Assembly: GCF_030384665.1 (NCBI RefSeq)
Contig: NC_083673.1
Location: 2,365,501 to 2,429,500, forward strand
DNA: 64,000 nucleotides
Reading direction: 5' to 3'
DNA from: Lodderomyces elongisporus
Taxonomy: Eukaryota > Ascomycota > Pichiomycetes > Serinales > Debaryomycetaceae
Below the pieces are notes generated by a model that made no database searches, was not told where the DNA came from, and worked only from the letters and a program-made list of their open reading frames with translations. Both the position numbers and the translations under genes were made by a program. Below are positions 1 through 9,195 of this stretch, piece by piece (within the stretch, counting starts at the first letter, position 1; each line of letters begins with the position of its first letter).

Positions 1-194
1 CTTCCTGTTTCCTGAATAGCTCTCGCAATTGCACTTGGAGGTAGTGTGCCTTCAGTAATGACAAGATTGCGGTCTAAATTTATATCAAATTTGGTGATTC
101 CGTCAAGCGGAGAAAGTGCTTGTGCAATGGAGTCAACACAGGCTTTGCATTCCATTGGCACAGCAAAAATTATTTCAAAAGGGCTCGCAGTCAT
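1..194 (-). CDS. CCS1: Copper chaperone for superoxide dismutase, N-terminal part (cut by window edge)
   Basis: Reading leftward from an ATG at 194, the frame stays open to the window edge for about 65 residues. It encodes a heavy-metal-associated (HMA/Atx1-like) domain: a first beta strand, then MECKAC at residues 14-19, which is the copper-binding MxCxxC motif, then DSIAQAL and a beta-alpha-beta pattern. In the Ccs1 family this N-terminal domain precedes a SOD1-like domain and a CxC tail, and the protein delivers Cu(I) to Sod1 in the cytosol and mitochondrial intermembrane space. The SOD-like part lies outside the window, so an Atx1-type or other HMA protein cannot be fully excluded. The wording of the domain (FAVPMECKAC, then an LPPSAIARAIQETG helix) fits Ccs1 better. 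Confidence 0.75.
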   Translation of the reverse strand, partial: MTASPFEIIFAVPMECKACVDSIAQALSPLDGITKFDINLDRNLVITEGTLPPSAIARAIQETG

Positions 195-913
195 TGATTT
201 ACCAGTATGTTTGAGTTGCAGACAGATAAGATATAGAATAGGTTGGTGTAAGGAGTCAAAAATATAGATGTAAATGACAAATTGATGATGGTGCTTATGA
301 TCCTGCTTTTATAAATGACGGCAGCCAAAAAAAAAAAATTATAAACTAAAATAAAAAGTGTGGTGTGGTTGCCGTTATTGTGTTTGGAAATAGAATCATG
401 GTAAAATTAAAAATTAAAATAAAAATTAAAAAATAAAAATAAAAAATAAATAAAATAATAAAAACCCTAAAATATTTATGTAATCATTGCATTTCGCTTA
501 CTCATCCAAACCTTCTACAATGAAAAATACAGCAATAGAGCTGATTCGGTGGAGGGAGAGTTCAGAGGGGTGTAAGACCAAATCAATGATTAATAGTTGA
601 CTATTTTCTAAGATCAATATAAATTTTACTGGATATGATTGTTCTATTCATTTATAACTTTCGTTTCTTTCTTTCCTTCTTTTTGTTTTGTTGTATAATT
701 TAATGTAAAATTTTTTTGGGTCAATTGATAGACTAAAAACTCTATAACTAATTTGTAATGACTATAAAAATATATGAGGTAAGATGTCTCACTCTGTGAC
801 CAAAAGCATATCCATCTCTAGAACTGAAATTCAAAAAAGAAAAATGAAAATAAAACTTGGACTATAGATAAGCTTGGCTAGTTACGTAGGCCCAACAGGG
901 TTCATTTAACTGC
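195..913. other. Intergenic: CCS1 promoter / BTA1 3' flank
   Basis: This 719-bp stretch has no credible gene. It lies between the start of the leftward CCS1 gene and the stop of the leftward BTA1 gene. It contains an A/T-only tract around 405-465 built from AAAATTAAAAATAAA-like units and is otherwise unremarkable. Confidence 0.6.
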
Positions 914-3322
914 CTATATTTTCAAGCTACTCATTCTGCGACGACCAGCATCCAATTTGCGAATATCAGTCAGGTTGGCAAGTATCTCTTCCTCGCTTAT
1001 GGTTTGCCCTTCCTCCTCTTCTTCTTCTTCTTCTTCTTCTTCCTCTTCTACTCTTCCGCCTACTTTGGTGCAAACCCATGTGGAAGCATACATATTCACT
1101 CTATCAATACTTGTACCGCTCTCTCTGACTGCTGCTGGTGCACATTCAAATCCCAAGTCTTCAAATGTCTTTATGTACCATGGGTGCTTGGATGCTGATC
1201 TCAACATTAAACGACCACCCTTAACAAGACATTTCTTCACTGCTCGGATTTCATTGATTGCATCTTTGCCATTTGGGTCAAACCAATCCATGTGGTCCAT
1301 GATAATGGCAATGGTAATGGACTTGTTTGTTAATCTAGCAAAAACATCATTTAAAGTATCTGTATGCAAACGAATGTTGTCAATTGGTACTTCGCCATTA
1401 CTAGACTTTTCGCCAGTTAGTCTCTTGTAACCTTTTGTGGTTAAATAGTCAGGACAATTGGTTTTGATATAAGTTCCCATTAAGCACAAGTAATAGAAAT
1501 AGTTGTCACTCGAAATCAATGATCTCTCAATCAATGGTTCTAAAGTGTCCATAACATACTTGATAACCGATGGACCCATCATATTGGCTTGGTTTACGGG
1601 CACGCCCAAAGCTTTCCAAAGAAAGATTGGGTTTCCAATCAACAAAGAACCAACAATGGGGTTGAACATTGCTGGTTTGATATGGTTGTGCCATAATTGT
1701 TTTTGTTCTTCCAAAGTTGTTGCTCTACACATGGCTTCAACATATTTTGTAGCACCGCAGATCTTAAAGATCAATCTGCCCAACCTTAATGCCCATCTTG
1801 TTGATCCAGTATCATACAATCCTTTGCCACTAAAAGCAGTTGGTCCTTTATCCATCCAATATTGGAATGCTTGCGAGGACATGTGGGGTGCCAAGTTGTT
1901 GAGCAAAATATCCTGAAAGTTGTTGATGCAACCTTCACCGAACATTTTCCAGACTTGCTCTTGAGGTAAAGCTCTAAAACAGGCCAACTTTAACTCCAAC
2001 AAATGTCCCTGGCACGGATTAAGGTCAACGGCGTGGATACGTCTTGGAGGATCTGGCAACGTTGCATAGCTCAAAATATTGTCTCCTGCCGAGGTAATGG
2101 CCAATACAGTGTCATTGCTTGAAAACTTTAAAATATTGTGGTCTTCTCTTGGATCCTCCCAGGTGAAAGCATAAATGTATTGGTTCTTGAACTGTTCATA
2201 CAATGGGTTTAACTCATCGTAGTATACTCTCCACACTTCTCGTTGGTAATACATAGATGGAAAAGGTAAATTTTTCAGCAAGTTGGCAATAGCAGCCTCA
2301 TGACCTTTGGACACTGGTGAATGGTTGGCGACTGAATTGATCTTTATTGGTGTAGTAGATGGTGCAAGGTATGGTGACTCTGTGGCAAGACAGTTTAGTC
2401 TATTGACAATAGTTGTAGCTCTTGATTTGTCGCATCCTACCCAGATGTAGTATGGAATTTTGCCCAAAGTTCTATTGTATGTATTAACTGATTTAATGGT
2501 TCCAAATTTGTATTCCAAGTAATTCCTTCTTGCTGAATCTAAAAATACACGATCTGCTTCAAACCAGATTCTCCAAAAGTTACGCAAGATCCAAGGAATG
2601 TTTCTGTTGACCAAACCACCCAAGGTATTGATTCTTCCCATTGAAGTGTCGTTACTTTGGATACCAAAATCAACAGTGGCAATAATTCCGTGTTTGTCAA
2701 GCTTGCTAACGGCATTATCAATGGCGGCGTTGAATGTAGGAATCATAGATAATGAGTAAGAGAAAGTTATCAAATCAGCTTGCTTGTGTTCAATAGAGAA
2801 ATCACAGGCATCGGCAACAAGAACATGGACATTCGACCAGTTGTTGTTGGCAAATCTATTTTTGGCAACCTCACACAAGGATGGTGAAAGGTCAACCAAG
2901 TAAACGGCTTTGAAGTTTTTGGAAATTGAGCTGACTTGATCCATAAACTCAATATTTGAACCAGTGCCGCCTCCAATATCGATCCAAACCAAATCTTTCT
3001 TCTTTGGTAAGTGAGATACGGCTAATTGAAGACATTCTTTTCTTCCTTTCAACAAAACTGCTCTTGTGGTATCATAAATGTGAGCTTGGTTCTTGTAGAA
3101 TAGCTCTAAATTTTGTTGCTGGTTCGTCTTGTTACCCGAAGCAACGGTTTTTTTCTGGATCAATGGCTTAATAAAACATGCCCAGCAAAAAACAAGGATG
3201 GAGTTGATTGTTTTGTTTAATTTTGCGGTGAAAAATACCAAACCACAAACAACCGAGACGGAAGTGAAGACCTGCAACTTGGTAAGGTCTGAAAGAAAAG
3301 TATCTATAAGTAAACCAGTCAT
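914..3322 (-). CDS. BTA1: Betaine lipid (DGTS) synthase, fused BtaB-BtaA type
   Basis: The 802-residue protein has the two-domain layout of fungal Bta1. Hydrophobic segments near residues 15-55 suggest membrane (ER) anchoring. A class I SAM-dependent methyltransferase domain follows, with the motif WIDIGGGTGSN at 113-123; this BtaB-like half trimethylates the amino group. From about residue 365 a BtaA-like (DUF3419) domain follows, with AFTWEDPREDHNIL and AVDLNPCQ; it transfers the 3-amino-3-carboxypropyl group of SAM to diacylglycerol. The product, diacylglyceryl-trimethylhomoserine, replaces phosphatidylcholine when phosphate is scarce. Near the C-terminus there is an uninterrupted run of about 13 Glu (a TTC repeat on the plus strand around 1010-1050), which is not part of the family core. 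The upstream region carries a cluster of CACGTT/CACGTG boxes. Family assignment is firm; regulation is inferred. Confidence 0.93.
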   Translation of the reverse strand: MTGLLIDTFLSDLTKLQVFTSVSVVCGLVFFTAKLNKTINSILVFCWACFIKPLIQKKTVASGNKTNQQQNLELFYKNQAHIYDTTRAVLLKGRKECLQLAVSHLPKKKDLVWIDIGGGTGSNIEFMDQVSSISKNFKAVYLVDLSPSLCEVAKNRFANNNWSNVHVLVADACDFSIEHKQADLITFSYSLSMIPTFNAAIDNAVSKLDKHGIIATVDFGIQSNDTSMGRINTLGGLVNRNIPWILRNFWRIWFEADRVFLDSARRNYLEYKFGTIKSVNTYNRTLGKIPYYIWVGCDKSRATTIVNRLNCLATESPYLAPSTTPIKINSVANHSPVSKGHEAAIANLLKNLPFPSMYYQREVWRVYYDELNPLYEQFKNQYIYAFTWEDPREDHNILKFSSNDTVLAITSAGDNILSYATLPDPPRRIHAVDLNPCQGHLLELKLACFRALPQEQVWKMFGEGCINNFQDILLNNLAPHMSSQAFQYWMDKGPTAFSGKGLYDTGSTRWALRLGRLIFKICGATKYVEAMCRATTLEEQKQLWHNHIKPAMFNPIVGSLLIGNPIFLWKALGVPVNQANMMGPSVIKYVMDTLEPLIERSLISSDNYFYYLCLMGTYIKTNCPDYLTTKGYKRLTGEKSSNGEVPIDNIRLHTDTLNDVFARLTNKSITIAIIMDHMDWFDPNGKDAINEIRAVKKCLVKGGRLMLRSASKHPWYIKTFEDLGFECAPAAVRESGTSIDRVNMYASTWVCTKVGGRVEEEEEEEEEEEEEGQTISEEEILANLTDIRKLDAGRRRMSSLKI
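1010..1052. repeat. TTC/GAA microsatellite inside BTA1 (poly-Glu)
   Basis: About 13 near-perfect TTC/TCC triplets encode a Glu run near the C-terminus of Bta1. Such a tract is likely to vary in length between strains. Confidence 0.85.
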
Positions 3323-3474
3323 GTTTGCTTTGTGATTCTTGTGTAAAACTGTGATTGTTTAACTATAAGATGGCTGCAAAAAAATAGGAAAAACAGGAAA
3401 AGAAAAAGAGAAGCAGAAGAAAAAAAAGGAACCAATTGCTATAGAGATATAATCAAATGAGAGCATGTAGAAGG

Positions 3475-3497
3475 ATATATATATATATATATATATA
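3475..3497. repeat. (TA)n tract
   Basis: A run of about 11 TA dinucleotides some 150 bp upstream of the BTA1 start codon. Similar tracts occur in most long intergenic regions of this window. Confidence 0.9.
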
Positions 3498-3600
3498 CAA
3501 GAATTTTCAAATACAGGAATTCACCTTTTGGTGTTGCAGGAGACGTGTCTTTGGAATTCTTTGTTATATTCATTTGCTCTTTAGGTTTCGAAATAATTAC

Positions 3601-4538
3601 CACGTTTGGGTACTTTAGTATAAAGTTTAGTCTTTAAATCAATACTCATGTACAATTCCCTCTTATTCGCAGTTTCTCTATTTCTTCCTATCCCACACAT
3701 GCACGCACACACACCCACACACACACTCTCTCTCTTTCTCCCATTTTTTACTCTACTCCCTCACTCTAAATTGTCTTTCCACCCCACGTTTTTTGCAAGA
3801 AAAGTTTCCATAAACTCTTTTATTGTTTATTATTTATTGTGCCTTTTAAATTCTAATTTATTTAATTATTTATTTATTTTTTTGCTCTGACTTCCACGCT
3901 ACCACGTTTATGCCCCCTAACAGTTGTTTTTTTTTTTTTTTGGTTTGTTGGAGATTTGCATTGTCAACAGCAAGAGAGCTCGTGGGACATCTTTCGCTAT
4001 TTGAACAATACACGAAGATAACGAAACATAGTAAATAGAAACATGCGTCTGTTGTCAAATACGTTCCAGTATTTCAAGTATAAACAATGTTCAACAACTA
4101 TATGAAAGAACAAAGAAAGAAAGAAAAGAAAAGAAAAGAAAAGAAAAAAAAAAATATAAACTGTTGGGCCCACCCACATAATTTGCAAAGTTTGTAGAAA
4201 CAAAGGATAAAGGGAAAAGTGTAGAGGATAAATAATCAAAAATAATATAGCACGTTGTGTTACTTGAAATGGTTACTACTGGGTGTATGCATAGCCCACG
4301 TTCTCTCTAAAGTGCCAAAGTTTTAGTTTTGTTGTCGTTTGTTTTTTGAATTTCGCTCAGCGCTCGGGGTATATTCCATGTTTTTTTCGATATAGCTTGC
4401 AGCTACTTCTAAGAGTCTCATGGACAATACAATTGGTAATTCCCGAGGAGTCTTTATCTTTTTCTTTTTTTTTTTTTTTGATTTTCACTAGCTTTTGTTC
4501 AATAGATTGCAACCAATGAAAATTATTGTCAACACGTG
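3601..4538. promoter_or_regulatory. Cluster of Pho4-type E-boxes upstream of BTA1
   Basis: Five CACGTT hexamers (3601-3606, 3785-3790, 3903-3908, 4251-4256, 4297-4302) and one CACGTG (4533-4538) lie 279-1216 bp upstream of the BTA1 start. All CACGTT copies have the same orientation. These are the core sites of yeast bHLH factors, Pho4 (CACGTG/CACGTT) and Cbf1 (CACGTG). A rough expectation for this base composition is under one such site per kilobase. Control by phosphate starvation is inferred from the sites and from the known role of DGTS. Confidence 0.5.
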
Positions 4539-5318
4539 CTTGGAAAAAATCAGAAGCTCTGGTGCAAAAAAAAACGACAAAAAATGTAACAAAAAAATGG
4601 TGAAAAAGAAGAAAAAGAGGAAAAAGAGGAAAACAATCATTCTTTACAAACAATCACAAGCAATTGGATAAACGGTGATCTGATCTATTTTATCTTTACT
4701 GGTGCTGTTGCTCAGTTTCCTTCCTTCTTTTCTTTCCCACTCTCCTCTATCTCCAGCTCTCAATTTCTATTTTTTTTTTTTTTTGCTTCAAATCCTAGGA
4801 TTAGAATATACGGCTGCAATGGAAACAATTAACTTGGGAGGGGAAAAAATTGGAAAATTTGAAACCAATGAGAATTACAAAAGACAAAGTCAGTTCCTAA
4901 GTATATTCCAAAGTTAGATTATATTGAATATTCAACCAACAGGATCCCCTCTCCCCCCCTCCCTCCCCTCCAAACGTTCGTATATCCTTTTATACAAACC
5001 TTTTTTTAAAAAAACATTCAATTTCTATTTGTAAAGGAGGAAGAGTAGGGGGTTGAATACAAGAAGGACGGTTGTGGGGAAAACTAAAGTATGGTCCTGT
5101 TGCTAATTGTAAAACAAAGAGTGAAAAGTGAGAGTAGGAAAAAGTTTTGTTCCAAATTGTAACGAAAAAAAAACCCCACACTGTTTCGAACCAACTACGT
5201 AACAAAACATAAACATGAAAACGTTCAACAGATAAAACTCTTACTCAGCCCCTATCTCCTATACTCCTTGACAAGGAAGTAGTACTTTATTTTGAAAAAT
5301 AGTTTATTTCCCAGCCCC

Positions 5319-5319
5319 T

Positions 5320-5370
<51 letters not shown>
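5319..5370. repeat. (CTTT)n microsatellite
   Basis: About 13 tandem CTTT tetranucleotides, followed by a short CT run. Confidence 0.95.
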
Positions 5371-5868
5371 CTCTCTCACTCCCCCGCCTTCTTTTTTGCA
5401 AGAAAAGGAAATTCCCCAAAGGAGTAATTAACTAAAAAAACAAACCGAAAAGAAGGAGTTGTTTAAGAGATTGGGGTTTTTTAAAAAAAGAAAGAAAAAG
5501 TAGGAATGTAAAAAGAAGTCGAAGTTAAATTAAAAAAAAATATACATTTAGAGAATATTAGAGCTACCATTTATCTTGGCAGGACCAACCTTCCAGAAAC
5601 AGTTAATGGCCATCAGAGATGATTCCGCTTGAAGAATCAGTTTCCCTAATTTCCCCCTTTTTTATTTTTTCATTTTTACACTAATCATTGTCCTTGATTT
5701 ATATTTCAATTCATTTCTTTATATTCTTTTTTAGAAAATAGAACTACAGAATAGAATAAACTAATGCAATTAATCTATGAATTAACCACAATTTGAATCT
5801 AACTATGCACTTTTGCTCTTTACTTTTTTTTTTACTTTACTTTACTTTTCTATTCTTTCTATTATTCT

Positions 5869-5927
5869 CTTATACTGTCTCTTATACTGTCTGTTATACT
5901 GTCTGTTATACTGTCTGTTATACTGTT
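5869..5927. repeat. 12-bp minisatellite (unit GTTATACTGTCT)
   Basis: Nearly five tandem copies start at 5869, 5881, 5893, 5905 and 5917. The first two units begin with C instead of G. It lies just past the ARO7 stop codon. In one frame it reads as a Tyr-Cys-Leu-Leu repeat, but no gene is supported. Confidence 0.9.
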
Positions 5928-5989
5928 ATGTTATTAAGTTCACATTTCTTCTTTCTTTCTTCCCCTCCCCCCCCACAATTTGTGGTTTA

Positions 5990-6805
5990 CTAATTTCCTT
6001 CTTTTTGGAATTGCTTGACCAACGCTTCATCTTCATCTTCTAATCGTCTTAATAAATAATCAACTTCAACTTTTTTTGTCAATGGAATGATCCACTTCTT
6101 ATAAAGCTGTGCAATAATCTCTGGCTGGACTTTACTCTTTACATTTTGACCAAACTTCATCGATGGATCTACACCATAATTCTCAGCTTTTACCACCAAC
6201 CGTTCCAATATTTTCGCTTCAACCGCACTATTGGTAATGGAGTCCTCAATTCCCTTTACATCCTTATCTAAAATAAGTTTTATATATAGTGGCTTGTCCA
6301 GCTGGTATTTGGCCTCGGCAACAAACTTACCAAAATGTATTCTTCGCGAGATTGCTTGTAAACACTCAATATCACAGGTTGAAGCAGAACCCAAGTTTTC
6401 CAATTGGTCACCATCACCACAACTCACTTGCGGCACGATATCTTCAACGTAAAATTTCATAATCTCCAGATTCACGTTAATCTCGTCTGAGTACGATGCA
6501 AGGATCTTAGGGTAGTTGATTGGTGGTAGGATAGGCTTCTTGATTTGTTGAGGAAAAAAAGGCGTTTCGTCGGGCGCCTCGTATCTCCTAATTTGTGAAT
6601 GTACCAACTCCATCTGTAGCAACGCCCACTCCAAAAAGTTACCCTTGAAATCAGGGATAGGAAACTTATTTGGCTCGTACACGGATGGAGACTTGAAAAA
6701 TTGTGAACGCTCGATAAGGTCAAACACTATAGTGTCTTCCATTCGAACAAGAGCTTGTCGGATATTGCCCAAGTCCAAAACAGTCTCTGGTTTCATAAAA
6801 TCCAT
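5990..6805 (-). CDS. ARO7: Chorismate mutase
   Basis: About 271 residues, all-helical AroQ-type chorismate mutase, which converts chorismate to prephenate in Phe/Tyr biosynthesis. The N-terminus MDFMKPETVLDL, the segment DETPFFP, the core RRIHFGKFVAEAKYQ, ILERL and the C-terminal VEVDYLLRRLEDED follow S. cerevisiae Aro7 (256 aa) along the whole length. I start at the ATG at 6805 because it matches the yeast start; an ATG five codons upstream (6820) is in frame and possible. The C-terminus is slightly longer than in yeast. In yeast the enzyme is feedback-inhibited by Tyr and activated by Trp. The CTG codon at 6299-6301 (residue 169) sits where yeast has Ser (FVAEAKFQSD), so CUG=Ser decoding restores the match. 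Confidence 0.95.
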   Translation of the reverse strand: MDFMKPETVLDLGNIRQALVRMEDTIVFDLIERSQFFKSPSVYEPNKFPIPDFKGNFLEWALLQMELVHSQIRRYEAPDETPFFPQQIKKPILPPINYPKILASYSDEINVNLEIMKFYVEDIVPQVSCGDGDQLENLGSASTCDIECLQAISRRIHFGKFVAEAKYQLDKPLYIKLILDKDVKGIEDSITNSAVEAKILERLVVKAENYGVDPSMKFGQNVKSKVQPEIIAQLYKKWIIPLTKKVEVDYLLRRLEDEDEALVKQFQKEGN

Positions 6806-7478
6806 CCTAGTGCTGATCAATCGTGTTTAATTGTCTTATATACCTCAATGTGCTGGTAAGAGAAAAAAAATGGGACTAATGACGGATATGAAGAAAAGGT
6901 GTAAATGTAAATTTAAAGCTAAAGCCGAGCTAAACTAGATTGGAAGAAAAGAACAAAAAAAAAATGACAACAGAAAAATGACAACAGAAACGACACAAGA
7001 TTGTCTCCGATTCAATCTATGCGCACACAGGGTAGAAGAATTTTTTTTTTTTTGATTTCTTCCATTTGTTTTATTTTGCTTTTGTGGGGAGATAGAGAGA
7101 TCTAGAAGAAAAAACAAAATAGGTACAGTGAATTTGTAAATCAATAGAACAATTACCAACACAACCACCACAATTACCACCACCACCCATACCACCTAAG
7201 ATACAAATAAAATTTGAGAGACTTGATTGTATTTAACCATTGTTTTCAACGGTAGAAAACAAAAATTCCAAAACGATGAACTACTTTCCTTTTTTTGTTA
7301 TTGTTATTGTTATTGTTGTTCTTGTTGTTGCTTTTTCTCATGTACATCTCAAATTATCTTACTCACAAAAATTCTTGAATCATCCATTCACTCATTTCGT
7401 TAAGTTTTCACTAATTGCTTTTTAAATTGGTTTTCGTTAATTTCTCTTATTCATTACTCTTTATATATATATATCTCA
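6806..7478. other. Intergenic: ARO7 promoter / JID1 3' flank
   Basis: No supported gene. Contains a poly-T run near 7040 and short GTT and ATT arrays around 7150-7190 and 7295-7335. Open frames here are valine-rich translations of these repeats. Confidence 0.6.
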
Positions 7479-8570
7479 TTAGTCCTTTCTCTCATTTATC
7501 CATTGCGCCTCGGCGTCATCCCATTTATTGACCCGTCCTTTAGCATATCTCATCAACAAATCATCATCACTAGGCTCTTCTCGCTCAGCAAAGAAATCAA
7601 TATCACTACCATCATTCCGCTTCTCCTCTTGCTTCAGTCTTATGGTGCTTCTTCTCGAAATCAAAAATTTACGAACATTTTCTGCTTCAGAATACTCATC
7701 AAGATTCCCAGCACCGCCAGCATAGCTCTGATTCAAATCCTTCATCGATTGCAAATTCATCCTGTGCGTCTCCGCTAAATACTGATTAGTCCTATCAATA
7801 GCACCCATGATCTGCAATGCAAATGCCAAAAAACCAACTGCCAAGACCCCAGCTAATATTTTGTACTTGTTCTTTTCAAACTCTTCCTTTGTTGGCGGTG
7901 GTCGCTTGTATTTCATTTGATAATAGTCATTCCAGGTCCCAGCAGACCAAAACTCTTCATTTCGCTTGAAATCAAACCGTGTACGGTGTGCATTTGCTCT
8001 TCTAAATGCCTCAAAAGATGCCGTGGTGTATGGCTGACCATCGGGGCCACGCTCTCTATTAACTGGCCCTTGTTGTTCCCAATGTGTGGTTTGGAATCTA
8101 TTATATGCACCTCTTCTCCTTGGATTTTTTAAAATATCGTACGACTCCTGTATAAGATCAAACCGTTTACGTTTGGTTTTCTCTGACATTTTATCACCAT
8201 ACTCATCAATCAAATCCAACGAAGTATCGGGATGGTACAACTTAACCAACTTGACATATTTTTGTTTGATGATCTTGTGCAACTCTAAATTGGACATTCC
8301 AACATCTTTTGAAGTAAGACCAAATACTTCATAAGCGGTAGGGTTCTTTGATGATGGCCAATCATGGAGATCAAGTCTCTTATGGTGATCTACTGGCCCA
8401 TCTGCCAGAGTAGCATAGTTCTTTGCAAATCTTGATGATCTGTTCAAACTGCTACTACTACTTTTGTTGTAGTTGCTGTTGTTGCAGCAACATATCCTCG
8501 TTAAAGATTTCCGTTGAATGCTTCTTATCAAGCAAAACATTAATGACAAAAAAGGAAAAGAACAGCCCAA
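7479..8570 (-). CDS. JID1: Mitochondrial J-domain co-chaperone, Jid1-like
   Basis: The 363-residue protein starts with a basic, Ser/Asn-rich region lacking acidic residues until about residue 57, consistent with a mitochondrial presequence. A J domain follows at about 76-160: PTAYEVFGL, an inserted loop, VKLYHPDTS with the HPD tripeptide at 113-115 that stimulates Hsp70 ATPase, then QESYDILKNPRRRGAYNRF. The segment WSAGTWNDYYQ is shared with yeast Jid1. A single hydrophobic helix (about 240-262) suggests inner-membrane anchoring, with a charged C-terminal domain after it. The order presequence, J domain, single membrane segment matches Jid1 rather than Mdj1 or Mdj2. A second ATG 10 codons downstream could also be the start. 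Confidence 0.8.
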   Translation of the reverse strand: MGCSFPFLSLMFCLIRSIQRKSLTRICCCNNSNYNKSSSSSLNRSSRFAKNYATLADGPVDHHKRLDLHDWPSSKNPTAYEVFGLTSKDVGMSNLELHKIIKQKYVKLVKLYHPDTSLDLIDEYGDKMSEKTKRKRFDLIQESYDILKNPRRRGAYNRFQTTHWEQQGPVNRERGPDGQPYTTASFEAFRRANAHRTRFDFKRNEEFWSAGTWNDYYQMKYKRPPPTKEEFEKNKYKILAGVLAVGFLAFALQIMGAIDRTNQYLAETHRMNLQSMKDLNQSYAGGAGNLDEYSEAENVRKFLISRRSTIRLKQEEKRNDGSDIDFFAEREEPSDDDLLMRYAKGRVNKWDDAEAQWINERKD

Positions 8571-9195
8571 GCCTTCAACAGAATAAAAAAAAAAGATTGG
8601 GAATGGTAGAAGAAGGAACGAATTTTAACAACAAGTTATAAACTTGAAAAGTCAAAATAGAATAAGTAAGTATGAATGAAAAAAAAAAAGATAGAAAGTA
8701 AAACAAAACTTAAAAGAAAAGAGAAGTAAAGCAAAAAGAAAATCACAGATAAATCAATCTATAAAAGAAGTTTTAACAAGGGTTTTAGACAAGGTATTTA
8801 AAATTCAAAGCCGACAAAAAGCAAGTAGACGCTTAAAATAAAGGTGACCTTCGCCGCATTGCACTCCTATTCGAGTAAAAAAAAAAAAAAGAAAAAAAAT
8901 TAATCTCTCTCGCGTTTTCACCCGAACCCAGAGCCCCGCTATAGGGCGGCGGTGATTATACCATTGAAAAGTAACCATTTGAAAAATATATATATATAAA
9001 ATAAAGTAAAAGAAGAAGAAGAAGAAGAAGAAAAAAAAAGAAGAAAAAAAAAAGGGAAGACAGTACAGAAAACATTAGCCAATAGTATCACGTATCCTTG
9101 ATTTAAAAATAGATATTATATGAAGAAGTATTATAATAGATATAACAACACAAATCTAATTTAGTAATTATATATACAAACATACATGGATATAT
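8571..9195. other. Intergenic: JID1 promoter / transcription factor 3' flank
   Basis: No supported gene. Contains poly-A tracts, an AGA-repeat array at about 9013-9032, and a GC-rich patch at 8933-8952 with a short inverted repeat around TATAG, which stands out in this AT-rich DNA. Confidence 0.55.

Larger units (their letters stand above)
3323..5989. other. Long intergenic region upstream of BTA1, no supported gene
   Basis: This 2.67-kb region lies between the BTA1 start and the ARO7 stop, so it mainly serves as the BTA1 promoter. It contains a (TA)n tract at 3475-3497, CA/CT-rich DNA at 3700-3745, an AAAAG-type array at 4104-4150, poly-T runs, a CTTT array at 5319-5370 and a 12-bp minisatellite at 5869-5927. 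Open frames here are low-complexity (Phe/Leu/Lys-rich) and follow these repeats. The only frame with mixed composition (4357-4653, minus) is listed under rejected items. Confidence 0.6.

Noticed and set aside
957..1430. 157-codon plus-strand frame
   Set aside because: Antisense shadow of BTA1; its Ser run is the poly-Glu repeat in another frame.
4357..4653. 98-codon minus-strand frame with a non-repetitive core (ASDFFQARVDNNFHWLQSIEQ)
   Set aside because: The core looks protein-like, but both flanks are Phe- or Lys-homopolymer translations of T/A tracts and I recognise no family. Kept out as a gene; a search of this core would decide.
5180..5200. TTCGAACC, resembling a tRNA T-loop
   Set aside because: Flanking bases do not form a T-stem or acceptor stem. 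No other stretch that I checked folds as a tRNA.
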